Source: Roseovarius bejariae
GTDB lineage: Bacteria > Pseudomonadota > Alphaproteobacteria > Rhodobacterales > Rhodobacteraceae
Direction of reading: 5' to 3'
Assembly (NCBI RefSeq): GCF_009669325.1
Contig: NZ_SZWE01000002.1
Location: 496,001 to 560,000 of the forward strand
Length of the DNA: 64,000 nt
The translations under genes were made by a program, and so were the position numbers. Below the pieces are notes generated by a model, which was not told where the DNA came from, did no database searches, and was given only the letters and a program-made list of their open reading frames with translations. Every line of letters starts with the position of its first letter. Position 1 is the stretch's first letter. Below, in pieces: positions 53,201-61,082 of the stretch.

Positions 53201-53666
53201 GCAGATCAACCTTGGCGTGCCCGTGCTGATCCCCGAGGATTACGTGCCGGACCTTGATGTGCGGCTAGGATTGTATCGTAGACTCAGTGGGTTACACAGC
53301 AAAGTTGAACTGGAAGGCTTTGCCGCCGAACTGATCGACCGCTTTGGCAAGCTGCCCAAGGAAGTGAATACCCTGATGCTGGTCGTGCGGATCAAGGCGA
53401 TGTGCAAGAAGGCAGGCATTGCGAAACTGGACGGCGGGCCGAAGGGCGCGGTCATCCAGTTCCATAACGACAAGTTTGCCTCGCCCCAGGGCCTGGTGGA
53501 ATTTATCAAGGATCAGAACGGGTTAGCCAAGGTCAAGGACAACAAGATCGTGGTGCGGCGCGACTGGCGCAAGGACAGTGACAAGATCAAGGGGGCCTTT
53601 GCGATTGCCCGTGATCTGGCGGAAAAGGTCGTGGCCGAGAAGAAGAGGGCGAAGGGTAATGCTTGA
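50205..53666 (+). CDS. mfd: Transcription-repair coupling factor
   Basis: Removes stalled RNA polymerase and recruits UvrA to lesions; 1153 residues, cytoplasmic. Domains: a UvrB-like N-terminal region (about 1-330), an RNA-polymerase-interacting domain with GDLVVHVDHGIGRYKGLEVV near residue 480, RecG-like helicase domains with Walker A CGDVGFGKTEVAMRAAF near 622 and DEEQRFGV near 725, then a TRG-type region and the C-terminal D7 domain (about 1000-1153). The length is standard. The stop overlaps the next gene by 8 bp. Confidence 0.97.
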   Translation: MSRSEHITVGGAPEGFDARLILEEVARKGGPVVHVARDDKRAEAMAGALRFFAPDMPVMRFPGWDCLPYDRMSPNADISAARMATLAGLVHGMPERFVLLTTLNAATQRVPARDVLREAAFSARVDYQIDEDALKAFLVRMGFSQAPTVMEPGDYAVRGGIIDIYPPGESGPVRLDLFGDVLDGIRRFDPATQRTTEKLDQIELAPVSEVILDEASITRFRQNYRIAFGAAGTDDPLYEAVSAGRKHAGIEHWLPFFHERLETLFDYLPQATITLDDQVEAARAARWDSVVDQYEARDHALKQKNREDTVYKPVSPELLYLDEAAWDGAVAGRRAMQFAPLPQATGPGVIDAGGRIGRNFAPERQSESLSLFGALKDHIQAKLGDGPVLLASYSEGARERLEGLLEDEGLQGAVSVTNAMRIGKRGLHLAVWPLEHGFEAPDLTVIAEQDVLGDRLIRAPKKRRRAENFLTEAQSLTPGDLVVHVDHGIGRYKGLEVVTAAGAAHECLLLEYAENSKLYLPVENIELLSKYGHDEGLLDRLGGGAWQAKKAKLKERIREMADRLIRIAAERELRKAPVLEPEHHAWEAFSARFPYTETDDQLRAIEDVMEDMEAGRPMDRLICGDVGFGKTEVAMRAAFVAAMSGVQVAVIAPTTLLARQHYQSFAERFRGFPVTVRPLSRFVSQKEANLTREGLAKGTVDIVVGTHALLAKNIRFKNLGLLVIDEEQRFGVTHKERLKQLRSDIHVLTLTATPIPRTLQLSLSGVRDLSIIGTPPVDRLSIRTYVSPFDAVTIREALLREHYRGGQSFYVVPRIEDLREIEDFLQNQVPEVSYVVAHGQMAAGELDDRMNAFYDGKYDVLVATTIVESGLDIPTANTMVVHRADMFGLGQLYQIRGRVGRSKTRAYAYLTTKPRARLTPAAEKRLRVLGSLDTLGAGFTLASQDLDIRGAGNLLGEEQSGQMRDVGYELYQSMLEEAIAKIKAGELEGLTEGDEQWAPQINLGVPVLIPEDYVPDLDVRLGLYRRLSGLHSKVELEGFAAELIDRFGKLPKEVNTLMLVVRIKAMCKKAGIAKLDGGPKGAVIQFHNDKFASPQGLVEFIKDQNGLAKVKDNKIVVRRDWRKDSDKIKGAFAIARDLAEKVVAEKKRAKGNA

Positions 53667-54249
53667 GGACGGGATGCATGGCGTGCCAGCGGGGCATACG
53701 GCCTCGGTGGTGACGCATTTGGAGATGAAAGCCCTGCCAAATCAAAGGGTTGAGGCGGAGTTGGACCTTGAGTTGATGCCTGTTCCGGCCCCGGATCCGG
53801 AGTGGTATCTGGACCTGTTTCGCAAAGTCGGCGCGCCGTGGCTTTGGTTCGGGCGATTGGTGGTGCAACCTGTTGAATTAAAAGAGCTTTTGTCTGATGC
53901 TAGGGTGCATGTCCACGTCTTGCGGGACAGGGGCGAGGATGTCGGGCTGTTGGAGTTGGACTTCCGGCAGGACGACGAGTGCGAACTGGCCTATTTCGGG
54001 TTGACGTCTGGCATGGTCGGTACGGGGGCCGGCCGGTGGTTGATGAACCGGGCGATTGCCTTGGCATGGGCGCAAAATATCACGCGATTCCATGTGCATA
54101 CCTGTACTTTGGACCACCCGGAAGCCTTGGATTTCTACCGACGTAGCGGCTTCACACCCTACAAGCGCGAGATCGAAATCGCACCCGATCCGCGCCTGAC
54201 GGGGCTTTTGCCGCGCGATGCCGCCCCGCATGTGCCACTGATCGCGTAA
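53659..54249 (+). CDS. GNAT family N-acetyltransferase
   Basis: A 196-residue acetyltransferase of the GNAT superfamily, substrate unknown. The acetyl-CoA-binding motif A is seen as LTSGMVGTGAGRWLMNRA (about residues 113-130), followed by motif B with HVHTCTLDHPEALDFYRRSGF. The start at 53659 lies within the mfd stop region and has a GAAGGG ribosome site, so it is co-translated with mfd. A CGTACGA repeat begins 11 bp after the stop. Confidence 0.85.
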   Translation: MLEDGMHGVPAGHTASVVTHLEMKALPNQRVEAELDLELMPVPAPDPEWYLDLFRKVGAPWLWFGRLVVQPVELKELLSDARVHVHVLRDRGEDVGLLELDFRQDDECELAYFGLTSGMVGTGAGRWLMNRAIALAWAQNITRFHVHTCTLDHPEALDFYRRSGFTPYKREIEIAPDPRLTGLLPRDAAPHVPLIA

Positions 54250-54259
54250 TCACCGGAAA

Positions 54260-54306
54260 GTTTCGTACGAGTCGTACGTTTCGGACGCCAGTTTCGTACG
54301 AAACTC
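54260..54306. repeat. CGTACGA palindromic intergenic repeat, copy 2
   Basis: A 47-bp unit that matches 15792-15838 at 41 positions, located between the GNAT gene and the minus-strand gene ending at 54384. It contains self-complementary TTTCGTACGA steps. Confidence 0.8.
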
Positions 54307-54383
54307 GGAGAGATGCCGGCTGACTCTGTACATTCTGGACAGATTATCTTGGTGCGAGGGGTGGCGGAGAGACTCTACAGCCC

Positions 54384-54623
54384 CTAGCCGTCCTGGCCTT
54401 CTTTCTTTTCCTTGAACGCCTTGGCGCGTTCCAGAAGAAGTTTGCGAGCCGAGATGTTGGCGCGACGGACACGCATGGAGGTGAGAAAGGCCTCCTCGGC
54501 GGTTTGAGAGGTCGCGCCGAGGAGTTTGACGATCTCGGAGACGATCTTGTCGTCGCCTGTGGCATCGACGTATTTGATTACGTCGAGGGCCAGTTCGTCG
54601 GCCAGATCCTCGGTCACGCCCAT
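54384..54623 (-). CDS. Small conserved hypothetical protein
   Basis: A 79-residue soluble, mostly helical protein (MGVTEDLADELALDVIKYV start), acidic at the N-terminus and Lys-rich at the end (ERAKAFKEKKEG). It lies 6 bp downstream of the alpha/beta hydrolase on the same strand and is probably co-transcribed with it. No domain is recognised. Confidence 0.7.
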   Translation of the reverse strand: MGVTEDLADELALDVIKYVDATGDDKIVSEIVKLLGATSQTAEEAFLTSMRVRRANISARKLLLERAKAFKEKKEGQDG

Positions 54624-54629
54624 GGGTGG

Positions 54630-55283
54630 TTACCTCGTGGTTTCGGTCAGGCGGCGTTTGACGTAGCCGGTGACGCTGTCGATCATCGTGTCCATATGCG
54701 GCTCTTCGAAGAAGTGACCGGCGCCTTCGACTTCCTCGTGGCTGATGGTGATGCCCTGCTGTTCCTGCAACTTGGAGACCAGCGCCGTGGTGTCGGCGGG
54801 AGGCGCCACGCGATCCGCCGCGCCGTTGATGATCAGCCCCGAGGAAGGGCAGGGCGCGAGGAAGGAGAAGTCATACATGTTGGCGGGCGGCGAGACCGAG
54901 ATGAAGCCGGTGATCTCGGGGCGGCGCATGAGAAGCTGCATGCCGATCCAGGCCCCGAAAGAGAACCCCGCGACCCAGCAATGCTTGGAGTTGTTGTTCA
55001 TCGACTGAAGGTAGTCGAGCGCCGAGGCGGCATCCGACAGCTCACCCACGCCTTGATCGTATTCACCCTGACTTCGGCCGACACCGCGGAAATTGAAACG
55101 CAGCACGGTGAAGCCCATGTTGTAAAAGGCATAGTGCAGGTTATAGACGACCTTGTTATTCATCGTGCCGCCGAACTGCGGATGCGGGTGCAGCACGATG
55201 GCGATGGGGGCGTCTTTTTCTCTTTGCGGGTGGTAGCGGCCTTCGAGCCGACCCTCGGGGCCGGGAAAAATTACCTCGGGCAT
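54630..55283 (-). CDS. Alpha/beta hydrolase
   Basis: A 217-residue serine hydrolase-fold protein of the dienelactone-hydrolase-like/CC subgroup. The N-terminal HPHPQFGGTMNN and FNFRGVGRSQG motifs are followed by the nucleophile Ser108 in AGFSFGAWIG and the catalytic His in EVEGAGHFFEE. The start at 55283 (MPEVIFPGPEG) is family-typical. It is divergent from iscR across a 159-bp region that holds a TTAGAA-N3-TTCTAA palindrome, so it may share iron or Fe-S regulation. The substrate is unknown. Confidence 0.85.
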   Translation of the reverse strand: MPEVIFPGPEGRLEGRYHPQREKDAPIAIVLHPHPQFGGTMNNKVVYNLHYAFYNMGFTVLRFNFRGVGRSQGEYDQGVGELSDAASALDYLQSMNNNSKHCWVAGFSFGAWIGMQLLMRRPEITGFISVSPPANMYDFSFLAPCPSSGLIINGAADRVAPPADTTALVSKLQEQQGITISHEEVEGAGHFFEEPHMDTMIDSVTGYVKRRLTETTR

Positions 55284-55345
55284 GGATTCCCTTGTCCTTC
55301 TTGCCAAGGTGCTGGCAATATTCTTGACGGAATTGCTCAAGCACC

Positions 55346-55360
55346 TTAGAAATGTTCTAA
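55346..55360. promoter_or_regulatory. Candidate IscR/Iron-Rhodo-box operator (TTAGAA-N3-TTCTAA)
   Basis: A perfect 15-bp palindrome 82 bp upstream of iscR, within the divergent promoter region. Rhodobacterales IscR was predicted to use a dedicated palindromic box near Fe-S genes; that this is the site is inferred from position and symmetry. Confidence 0.55.
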
Positions 55361-55442
55361 ATTTGATCGGTGCGGCACGCCCGACCCCCGCCGAGATAAG
55401 CATTGCGCGGGGTCAGGTCAATCTATTCGCGGGGGAAGGGCC

Positions 55443-55904
55443 ATGAAACTGAGCACAAAAGGCCGATATGCCATGGTGGCGCTGGTCGATATCGCCTTGC
55501 AGGATGCCGAGACACTGGTCACGCTGAGCGATATCGCCAAGCGACAGGACATCTCGCTGCCGTATCTGGAGCAGTTGTTCGTCAAGTTGCGGCGCGCGGA
55601 CCTGGTGACCTCGGTCAGGGGGCCGGGTGGCGGCTATCGCCTGTCACGTCCGGCGGCGGAAATCCGGGTGTTCGAGGTTCTGGCGGCCGTGGATGAAACG
55701 GTGGACGCCCTGCACAAGGGGGCCGGGGCCTCGGGGGCGGCCTCGGGATCGAAGGCGCAATCGATGACCAACCGTTTGTGGGAGGGGTTGAGTGCGCATG
55801 TTTATGTCTTCCTGCACCAGACGCGGTTGAGCGACGTGGTGGGCAATGGATTGGCCCCGTGCCCGGCGGTGCCGACCTTCTTCACGGTCGTGGACGAGGA
55901 GTGA
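55443..55904 (+). CDS. iscR: Rrf2 family regulator IscR
   Basis: A 153-residue Rrf2-type transcription factor controlling Fe-S assembly genes. The winged helix (about 1-70) contains LSTKGRYAMVALVDIA and RGPGGGYRLSRP. The canonical cysteine triad expected near residues 92-105 is absent; that stretch is HKGAGASGAASGSKAQ. The only cysteine is Cys140 (GLAPCPAV). The Rhodobacter sphaeroides IscR is reported to bind its cluster in an unusual way with a single cysteine, and this protein fits that type. It is the first gene of the Fe-S operon. Confidence 0.93.
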   Translation: MKLSTKGRYAMVALVDIALQDAETLVTLSDIAKRQDISLPYLEQLFVKLRRADLVTSVRGPGGGYRLSRPAAEIRVFEVLAAVDETVDALHKGAGASGAASGSKAQSMTNRLWEGLSAHVYVFLHQTRLSDVVGNGLAPCPAVPTFFTVVDEE

Positions 55905-55920
55905 TGCCGGTCTGCACAGG

Positions 55921-56026
55921 GCGATTGCGCCGCCTTTGGCGTCGCCGTGGGTGGGGGGCTTTGCCCCCCGCGTTGAAAATCGGGGATTTTCAACGCTCCC
56001 CCCAGGATATTTTTGAAAAGAAGAAG
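55921..56026 (+). repeat. Three-hairpin intergenic repeat, copy D, inside the Fe-S operon
   Basis: It begins 17 bp after the iscR stop and ends 12 bp before the cysteine desulfurase start. It contains three hairpins (including GGGGGGC-TTT-GCCCCCC and the 11-bp CGTTGAAAATC / GATTTTCAACG) and the tail CCCCCCAGGATATTTTT and GAAAAGAAGAAG. It may attenuate or process the iscR transcript. Confidence 0.85.
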
Positions 56027-56037
56027 GTGGGGCACGC

Positions 56038-57081
56038 GTGAGCCGGGTTTATCTGGATTACAATGCGACGGCCCCTTTGCGGGCCGAGGCGCGCGCGGCG
56101 ATGATCCGGGCGATGGACCTGGTGGGCAATCCGTCGTCGGTGCATGCCGAGGGGCGCGCGGCCAAGGGGCTAATCGAGCGGGCGCGGGGGCAGGTGGCCC
56201 ATGCGCTTGGCGCCGATGGGGCGGATGTGATCTTTACCTCGGGCGCCACGGAAGCAGCGGGTTTGGCCTGTGCCGGGCGGGACCTGCATGGCGCGGCGGT
56301 GGAACATGATGCCGTCAGGGCCTGGATCACGCCGGATTTGCCGGTGGATCCGGCAGGCCATGTGGCGGTGAGTGATCCGGCGCAATCGGTGTTGCAACTG
56401 GCGAATTCCGAGACCGGGGTGGTGCAGGACCTGCCCCAGGGACTGGCGATGTCGGATATGACGCAGGGGTTTGGCAAACTGCCATTGGCGTTCAACTGGT
56501 CCGGCTGCGAGATGGCGGTCATTTCGGCCCATAAGCTGGGCGGGCCCAAGGGGGTCGGCGCCTTGGTGGTCAGGCGCGGCACCGAAGTGGCCGCGCAGAT
56601 CAGGGGCGGCGGGCAGGAGATGGGCCGTCGGTCGGGCACAGAGAACCTGATCGGGATTGCCGGGTTCGGCGCGGCGGCGGAGGCGGCGGCGCGGGATTTG
56701 GCCGAGGGTGTCTGGGATCGGGTTGCGGAATTTAGAAAGATTCTAGAAAAAGTGATTGCAGCCGAGGCAAAAGAGACTATTTTTGTCGGGAAAGGTGGTG
56801 CGCGACTGCCCAATACCCTATGCATGCTCACACCCGGTTGGAAAGGTGAGACCCAGGTGATGGCCATGGACCTTGCGGGGTTCGCGGTATCCAGTGGGTC
56901 GGCCTGTTCGAGTGGCAAGGTCAGGGCAAGCGGCACCTTGGAGGCCATGGGGATCGACCCCGAAGACGCGGCCTGTGCCTTGCGGGTCTCGATGGGGCCC
57001 GAGACGACGGAAGAGGATGTCATGCGCTTTGGCGAAGCATGGCTGAAGCAATGGAAAAAGCACCGCGCCCGGGCGGCGTGA
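56038..57081 (+). CDS. Cysteine desulfurase (NifS/IscS-like)
   Basis: A PLP enzyme of class V aminotransferase fold, 347 residues, that takes sulfur from cysteine for Fe-S assembly. The start reads YLDYNATAPLRAEARAAM. The PLP lysine is Lys166 (SAHKLGGPKG) and the persulfide cysteine is Cys290 in SSGSACSSGKV, the long flexible loop of group I enzymes. It is shorter than typical IscS (about 400). The start is GTG at 56038. A second desulfurase, sufS, ends the same operon, so the two may divide sulfur delivery. Confidence 0.92.
   Translation: MSRVYLDYNATAPLRAEARAAMIRAMDLVGNPSSVHAEGRAAKGLIERARGQVAHALGADGADVIFTSGATEAAGLACAGRDLHGAAVEHDAVRAWITPDLPVDPAGHVAVSDPAQSVLQLANSETGVVQDLPQGLAMSDMTQGFGKLPLAFNWSGCEMAVISAHKLGGPKGVGALVVRRGTEVAAQIRGGGQEMGRRSGTENLIGIAGFGAAAEAAARDLAEGVWDRVAEFRKILEKVIAAEAKETIFVGKGGARLPNTLCMLTPGWKGETQVMAMDLAGFAVSSGSACSSGKVRASGTLEAMGIDPEDAACALRVSMGPETTEEDVMRFGEAWLKQWKKHRARAA
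56732..56746. promoter_or_regulatory. Internal TTAGAA-N3-TTCTAG palindrome
   Basis: It lies inside the cysteine desulfurase gene, 360 bp before sufB, and matches the palindrome upstream of iscR at 11 of 12 arm positions. It could be an internal operator or coincidence in coding sequence. Confidence 0.35.
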
Positions 57082-57105
57082 CGAGACAACCAAGGAGGTG
57101 GCCTT

Positions 57106-58629
57106 ATGGCGGCACTGGATGACACACAAGTCAAGGAAGGCGTCGATCAGGAGACGGTCGATGCGGTGCGCGAGGTTGGCGGCGCTTACAAATACGGTTG
57201 GGAAACCGATATCGAGATGGAATATGCGCCCAAGGGCCTGACCGAAGATATCGTGCGCCTGATCAGCGAGAAGAACAACGAGCCCGAGTGGATGACCGAC
57301 TGGCGTCTACAGGCCTATCAGCGCTGGCAACAGATGAAAGAGCCGGAGTGGGCGATGCTGGATTATCCGGAGGTGGATTTCCAGGAGCAGTATTATTACG
57401 CCCGCCCCAAGAGCATGACCGAAAAGCCCAAGTCGCTGGACGATGTCGACCCCAAGCTTTTGGAGACCTATGAGAAGCTGGGTATTCCGCTGAAGGAGCA
57501 GATGATTCTGGCCGGGGTAGAGGGGGCCGAAGAGGCGCCCGCCGAGGGCCGCAAGGTGGCCGTGGACGCGGTGTTTGACTCGGTGTCGGTTGGCACGACC
57601 TTCCAGAAAGAGCTTGAGAAGGCCGGGGTGATTTTCTGTTCGATCTCGGAAGCGATCGAGAAACACCCCGAGTTGGTCAAGAAATACCTTGGGTCGGTCG
57701 TGCCCGTGAGTGACAATTTCTATGCGACGCTGAACTCGGCGGTCTTCTCGGATGGATCCTTCGTTTACGTGCCGCCCGGTGTGCGTTGCCCGATGGAGCT
57801 CAGCACCTATTTCCGGATCAATGCCGAGAATACCGGGCAGTTCGAGCGGACGCTGATCATTGCCGACAAGGGGGCCTATGTGTCTTACCTCGAAGGCTGC
57901 ACCGCGCCGCAGCGCGACGAAAGCCAGCTTCACGCGGCGGTGGTCGAGATTGTCGTCGAGGAAGACGCCGAGGTGAAATATTCCACCGTGCAAAACTGGT
58001 TCCCCGGGAACGAGGATGGCACCGGCGGGATTTACAACTTCGTCACCAAGCGGGCCGATTGCCGGGGCGACCGGGCCAAGGTGATGTGGACGCAGGTGGA
58101 AACCGGCAGTGCCGTCACTTGGAAGTATCCGTCGTGCATCCTGCGCGGGGACGACAGCCAGGGCGAGTTTTACTCGATCGCCATCACCAACAACCACCAG
58201 CAGGCCGATACCGGCACCAAGATGGTGCATCTGGGCAAGAACACCCGCTCGCGGATCGTCTCGAAGGGGATCAGCGCGGGGGTGGCGCAGAACACCTATC
58301 GCGGGTTGGTTTCGATGCACCCCAAGGCCAAGAACAGCCGGAACTACACGCAATGTGACAGCCTGCTGATCGGCGATAAATGCGGGGCGCATACGGTGCC
58401 TTACATCGAGGTCAAGAATAACTCCTCCCGCGTTGAGCATGAGGCGACCACCAGCAAGGTGGATGACGACCAGATGTTCTATTGCCGTCAGCGCGGCATG
58501 GACGAGGAAGAGGCCGTGGCCCTTGTCGTCAACGGGTTCTGCAAGGACGTGTTGCAGGCGCTGCCGATGGAATTTGCCATGGAGGCGCAGCAGCTTGTGG
58601 CAATCAGCCTTGAAGGGTCGGTGGGCTAA
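57106..58629 (+). CDS. sufB: Fe-S cluster assembly protein SufB
   Basis: Scaffold subunit of the SufBC2D complex on which Fe-S clusters form; 507 residues, cytoplasmic. Conserved segments include [38 protein letters not shown] and the C-terminal [22 protein letters not shown] at 57106 follows AAGGAGG. It is followed by a YbjQ-type gene, sufC and sufD. N-terminal FAD/sulfur-transfer roles are known from E. coli homologues only. Confidence 0.97.
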   Translation: MAALDDTQVKEGVDQETVDAVREVGGAYKYGWETDIEMEYAPKGLTEDIVRLISEKNNEPEWMTDWRLQAYQRWQQMKEPEWAMLDYPEVDFQEQYYYARPKSMTEKPKSLDDVDPKLLETYEKLGIPLKEQMILAGVEGAEEAPAEGRKVAVDAVFDSVSVGTTFQKELEKAGVIFCSISEAIEKHPELVKKYLGSVVPVSDNFYATLNSAVFSDGSFVYVPPGVRCPMELSTYFRINAENTGQFERTLIIADKGAYVSYLEGCTAPQRDESQLHAAVVEIVVEEDAEVKYSTVQNWFPGNEDGTGGIYNFVTKRADCRGDRAKVMWTQVETGSAVTWKYPSCILRGDDSQGEFYSIAITNNHQQADTGTKMVHLGKNTRSRIVSKGISAGVAQNTYRGLVSMHPKAKNSRNYTQCDSLLIGDKCGAHTVPYIEVKNNSSRVEHEATTSKVDDDQMFYCRQRGMDEEEAVALVVNGFCKDVLQALPMEFAMEAQQLVAISLEGSVG

Positions 58630-58661
58630 GGCCCACCACCCGGCATGACGAGGAGCGCGCG

Positions 58662-58976
58662 ATGATCGTGACCACAACCAACAGCGTCGAAGGCCGTAAG
58701 ATCACCGATTACCGCGGGATCGTGGTGGGTGAGGCGATCATGGGGGCGAATATCTTTCGGGATTTCTTTGCCCAGATCACCGATGTCGTCGGTGGCCGGT
58801 CGGGCGCTTATGAAAGCAAGTTGCAGGATGCGCGCGACACGGCACTGAACGAATTGGAGCAACGCGCGGCGGCGCTTGGGGCCAATGCCGTTGTCGGTGT
58901 CGATCTGGATTACGAAGTTGTGGGCGAGTCGATGTTGATGGTCTCGGCCAGTGGCACGGCGGTCGTGCTGGACTGA
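58662..58976 (+). CDS. YbjQ/UPF0145 family protein
   Basis: A 104-residue protein with a YbjQ-type putative heavy-metal-binding fold, forming a pentamer in structures of relatives. Segments [39 protein letters not shown] and [12 protein letters not shown] are typical. It lies between sufB and sufC in the Fe-S operon, an unusual position that suggests a link to iron or cluster handling, but no function is established. Confidence 0.9.
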   Translation: MIVTTTNSVEGRKITDYRGIVVGEAIMGANIFRDFFAQITDVVGGRSGAYESKLQDARDTALNELEQRAAALGANAVVGVDLDYEVVGESMLMVSASGTAVVLD

Positions 58977-59040
58977 ATGAATGGAATATATGCGGGCGCC
59001 CGGGGCGGTGCCGCGAGGAACGCGAGTTAGGAGCGAAAAC

Positions 59041-59796
59041 ATGTTGGAAATCAAGAACCTGCACGTTGATCTTGAAGAAGAGGACAAGACCATCCTCAAG
59101 GGTGTGGACCTGACCGTGGAAGCGGGCAAGGTGCATGCGATCATGGGGCCGAATGGCTCGGGCAAATCCACCTTGTCCTATGTCCTGTCGGGACGTGATG
59201 GCTACGAGGTGACCGAAGGCTCGGCGACCATGGAAGGCGAGGATATTCTTGAGATGGAACCGGAAGAGCGCGCCGCGGCGGGCCTGTTCCTTGCGTTCCA
59301 GTACCCGGTAGAGATTCCCGGTGTGGGCAACATGACCTTCATGCGCACGGCCCTGAATTCGCAGCGCAAGGCGCGGGGCGAGGACGAGATCAGCGCGGCG
59401 GATTTCCTCAAGCTGGTGCGCGAGAAAGCCGCGACCCTGAAAATGAGCAACGACATGCTCAAGCGGCCTGTGAACGTCGGGTTCTCGGGCGGCGAGAAGA
59501 AGCGTAACGAGATCCTGCAAATGGCCGTTCTGGAGCCCAAGATGTGTATCCTGGACGAGACCGACTCGGGGTTGGACGTGGACGCGATGAAACTGGTCTC
59601 GGAAGGGGTGAATGCCCTGCGTGACGAGGGCCGGGGCTTTCTTGTGATCACCCACTATCAGCGTCTTTTGGACCACATCAAACCCGACGTGGTGCACATC
59701 ATGGCCGATGGCCGGATCATCAAGACGGGTGGCCCGGAACTGGCGCTTGAAGTCGAGAAGAACGGCTATGCCGATCTGCTTGAGGAGGTGGCGTAA
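59041..59796 (+). CDS. sufC: Fe-S cluster assembly ATPase SufC
   Basis: ABC-type ATPase of SufBC2D, 251 residues. Walker A GPNGSGKST, the signature FSGGEKKRNE and Walker B MCILDETDSGLD are in order; the SGGE signature with KKRNE is specific to SufC. The start at 59041 (MLEIKNLHVDLE) is chosen over an upstream in-frame ATG by family length. It overlaps sufD by one base. Confidence 0.97.
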   Translation: MLEIKNLHVDLEEEDKTILKGVDLTVEAGKVHAIMGPNGSGKSTLSYVLSGRDGYEVTEGSATMEGEDILEMEPEERAAAGLFLAFQYPVEIPGVGNMTFMRTALNSQRKARGEDEISAADFLKLVREKAATLKMSNDMLKRPVNVGFSGGEKKRNEILQMAVLEPKMCILDETDSGLDVDAMKLVSEGVNALRDEGRGFLVITHYQRLLDHIKPDVVHIMADGRIIKTGGPELALEVEKNGYADLLEEVA

Positions 59797-61082
59797 TGGC
59801 GTTGCCGCAGGCAAAACAGGACGCGACCGAGGCGCGGCTGAGTTCGGTTGACCTGCCCGAGGGGGCGGTGTGGATCGGTCAGGCACGCGAGGCGGCTTTG
59901 GCGCGGGTGCGCGCGATGGGCCTGCCCACGGCGCGCGACGAGTATTGGAAATTCACCCGGCCCGACACGCTGGTTCAGGCCGAGGCGCCCGAGGCGGCGC
60001 TGTTCGTAGAGGATGAAGCGCCGATTTTCGACGGGGTCGACCGCCTGAAGGTGGTTTTCGTCGATGGGGTTTTCGATGCCGAGGCGAGCGATGACCTGTC
60101 GCAAGAGGGCCTGACGATCGAGCGGCTTTCGGACGTGGCGCAGGCCGACATTCACTGGGCCAAGGATCTGTACGGCGCTTTGGAAGAACGCGGGCAGGAT
60201 CCGGTGCAGCGGCCCTTGGCGGCGCTGAACACGGCGCTGGCGCAGGATGGTGTGGTGATCCATGCCACCGGCAAGGTGAGCAAGCCCGTGAACCTGATTT
60301 ATAACCATAAATCAACAACTTCCGACGCGATCTTGCATAATGTTATCAAACTGGACCCGGGCGCGGACCTGACCATTCTTGAGAATGGTCCGGCGGCGGC
60401 GCGGTTCAACAAGGTCATGGAAGTGGACGTGGCCGATGGCGCGGCCTTCCATCATGTTCGCGCCCAGGGGCGGGATCATGAGCGCCGCGCTGTGACGCAT
60501 GTTTTCGCCCGGGTGGGCGAGGAGAGCGCCTTCAAGACCTTCACCCTGACCGCCAATGGCGTGCTCACGCGCAACGAATGCGTGGTCGAGATGGTGGGCG
60601 ACAATGGCGTTGCGCATATCGCCGGGGCCTGTGTGGGCGATGGCGATTTCCATCACGACGACACGGTGTTCGTCACCCATGACGCGGTGAACTGCGAAAG
60701 CCGCCAGGTGTTCAAGAAGGTGCTGCGCAACGGGGCGCGGGGCGTGTTCCAGGGCAAGATCCTTGTGAAACCGGACGCGCAGAAAACCGATGGCTACCAA
60801 ATCAGCCAATCGTTGCTTCTGGATGGCGACAGCGAATTCGACGCCAAGCCCGAGCTTGAGATTTACGCCGATGACGTGGCCTGTTCGCATGGGTCGACCT
60901 CGGGGGCGATTGACGAGGACGCGCTGTATTACTTGCGGGCGCGGGGCGTGCCCAAGGCGATTGCCACCGATATGCTGACGCTGTCGTTCCTTGCCGAAGC
61001 GGTCGAGGAGATCGAGGACGAAGCCTTGCGCGACGAGATCAACACACGCCTTGAGGGCTGGTTGGAGCGGCGGCGCGGCTGA
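59796..61082 (+). CDS. sufD: Fe-S cluster assembly protein SufD
   Basis: SufB-like scaffold subunit, 428 residues. The C-terminal beta-helix shows GVFQGKILVKPDAQKTDGYQ, ELEIYADDVACSHGSTSGAI and YYLRARGVPKAIATDML, all typical of SufD. The conserved C-terminal histidine (CSHGS) is present. The start overlaps the sufC stop and the stop overlaps the next membrane gene, so the region is tightly coupled. Confidence 0.96.
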   Translation: MALPQAKQDATEARLSSVDLPEGAVWIGQAREAALARVRAMGLPTARDEYWKFTRPDTLVQAEAPEAALFVEDEAPIFDGVDRLKVVFVDGVFDAEASDDLSQEGLTIERLSDVAQADIHWAKDLYGALEERGQDPVQRPLAALNTALAQDGVVIHATGKVSKPVNLIYNHKSTTSDAILHNVIKLDPGADLTILENGPAAARFNKVMEVDVADGAAFHHVRAQGRDHERRAVTHVFARVGEESAFKTFTLTANGVLTRNECVVEMVGDNGVAHIAGACVGDGDFHHDDTVFVTHDAVNCESRQVFKKVLRNGARGVFQGKILVKPDAQKTDGYQISQSLLLDGDSEFDAKPELEIYADDVACSHGSTSGAIDEDALYYLRARGVPKAIATDMLTLSFLAEAVEEIEDEALRDEINTRLEGWLERRRG

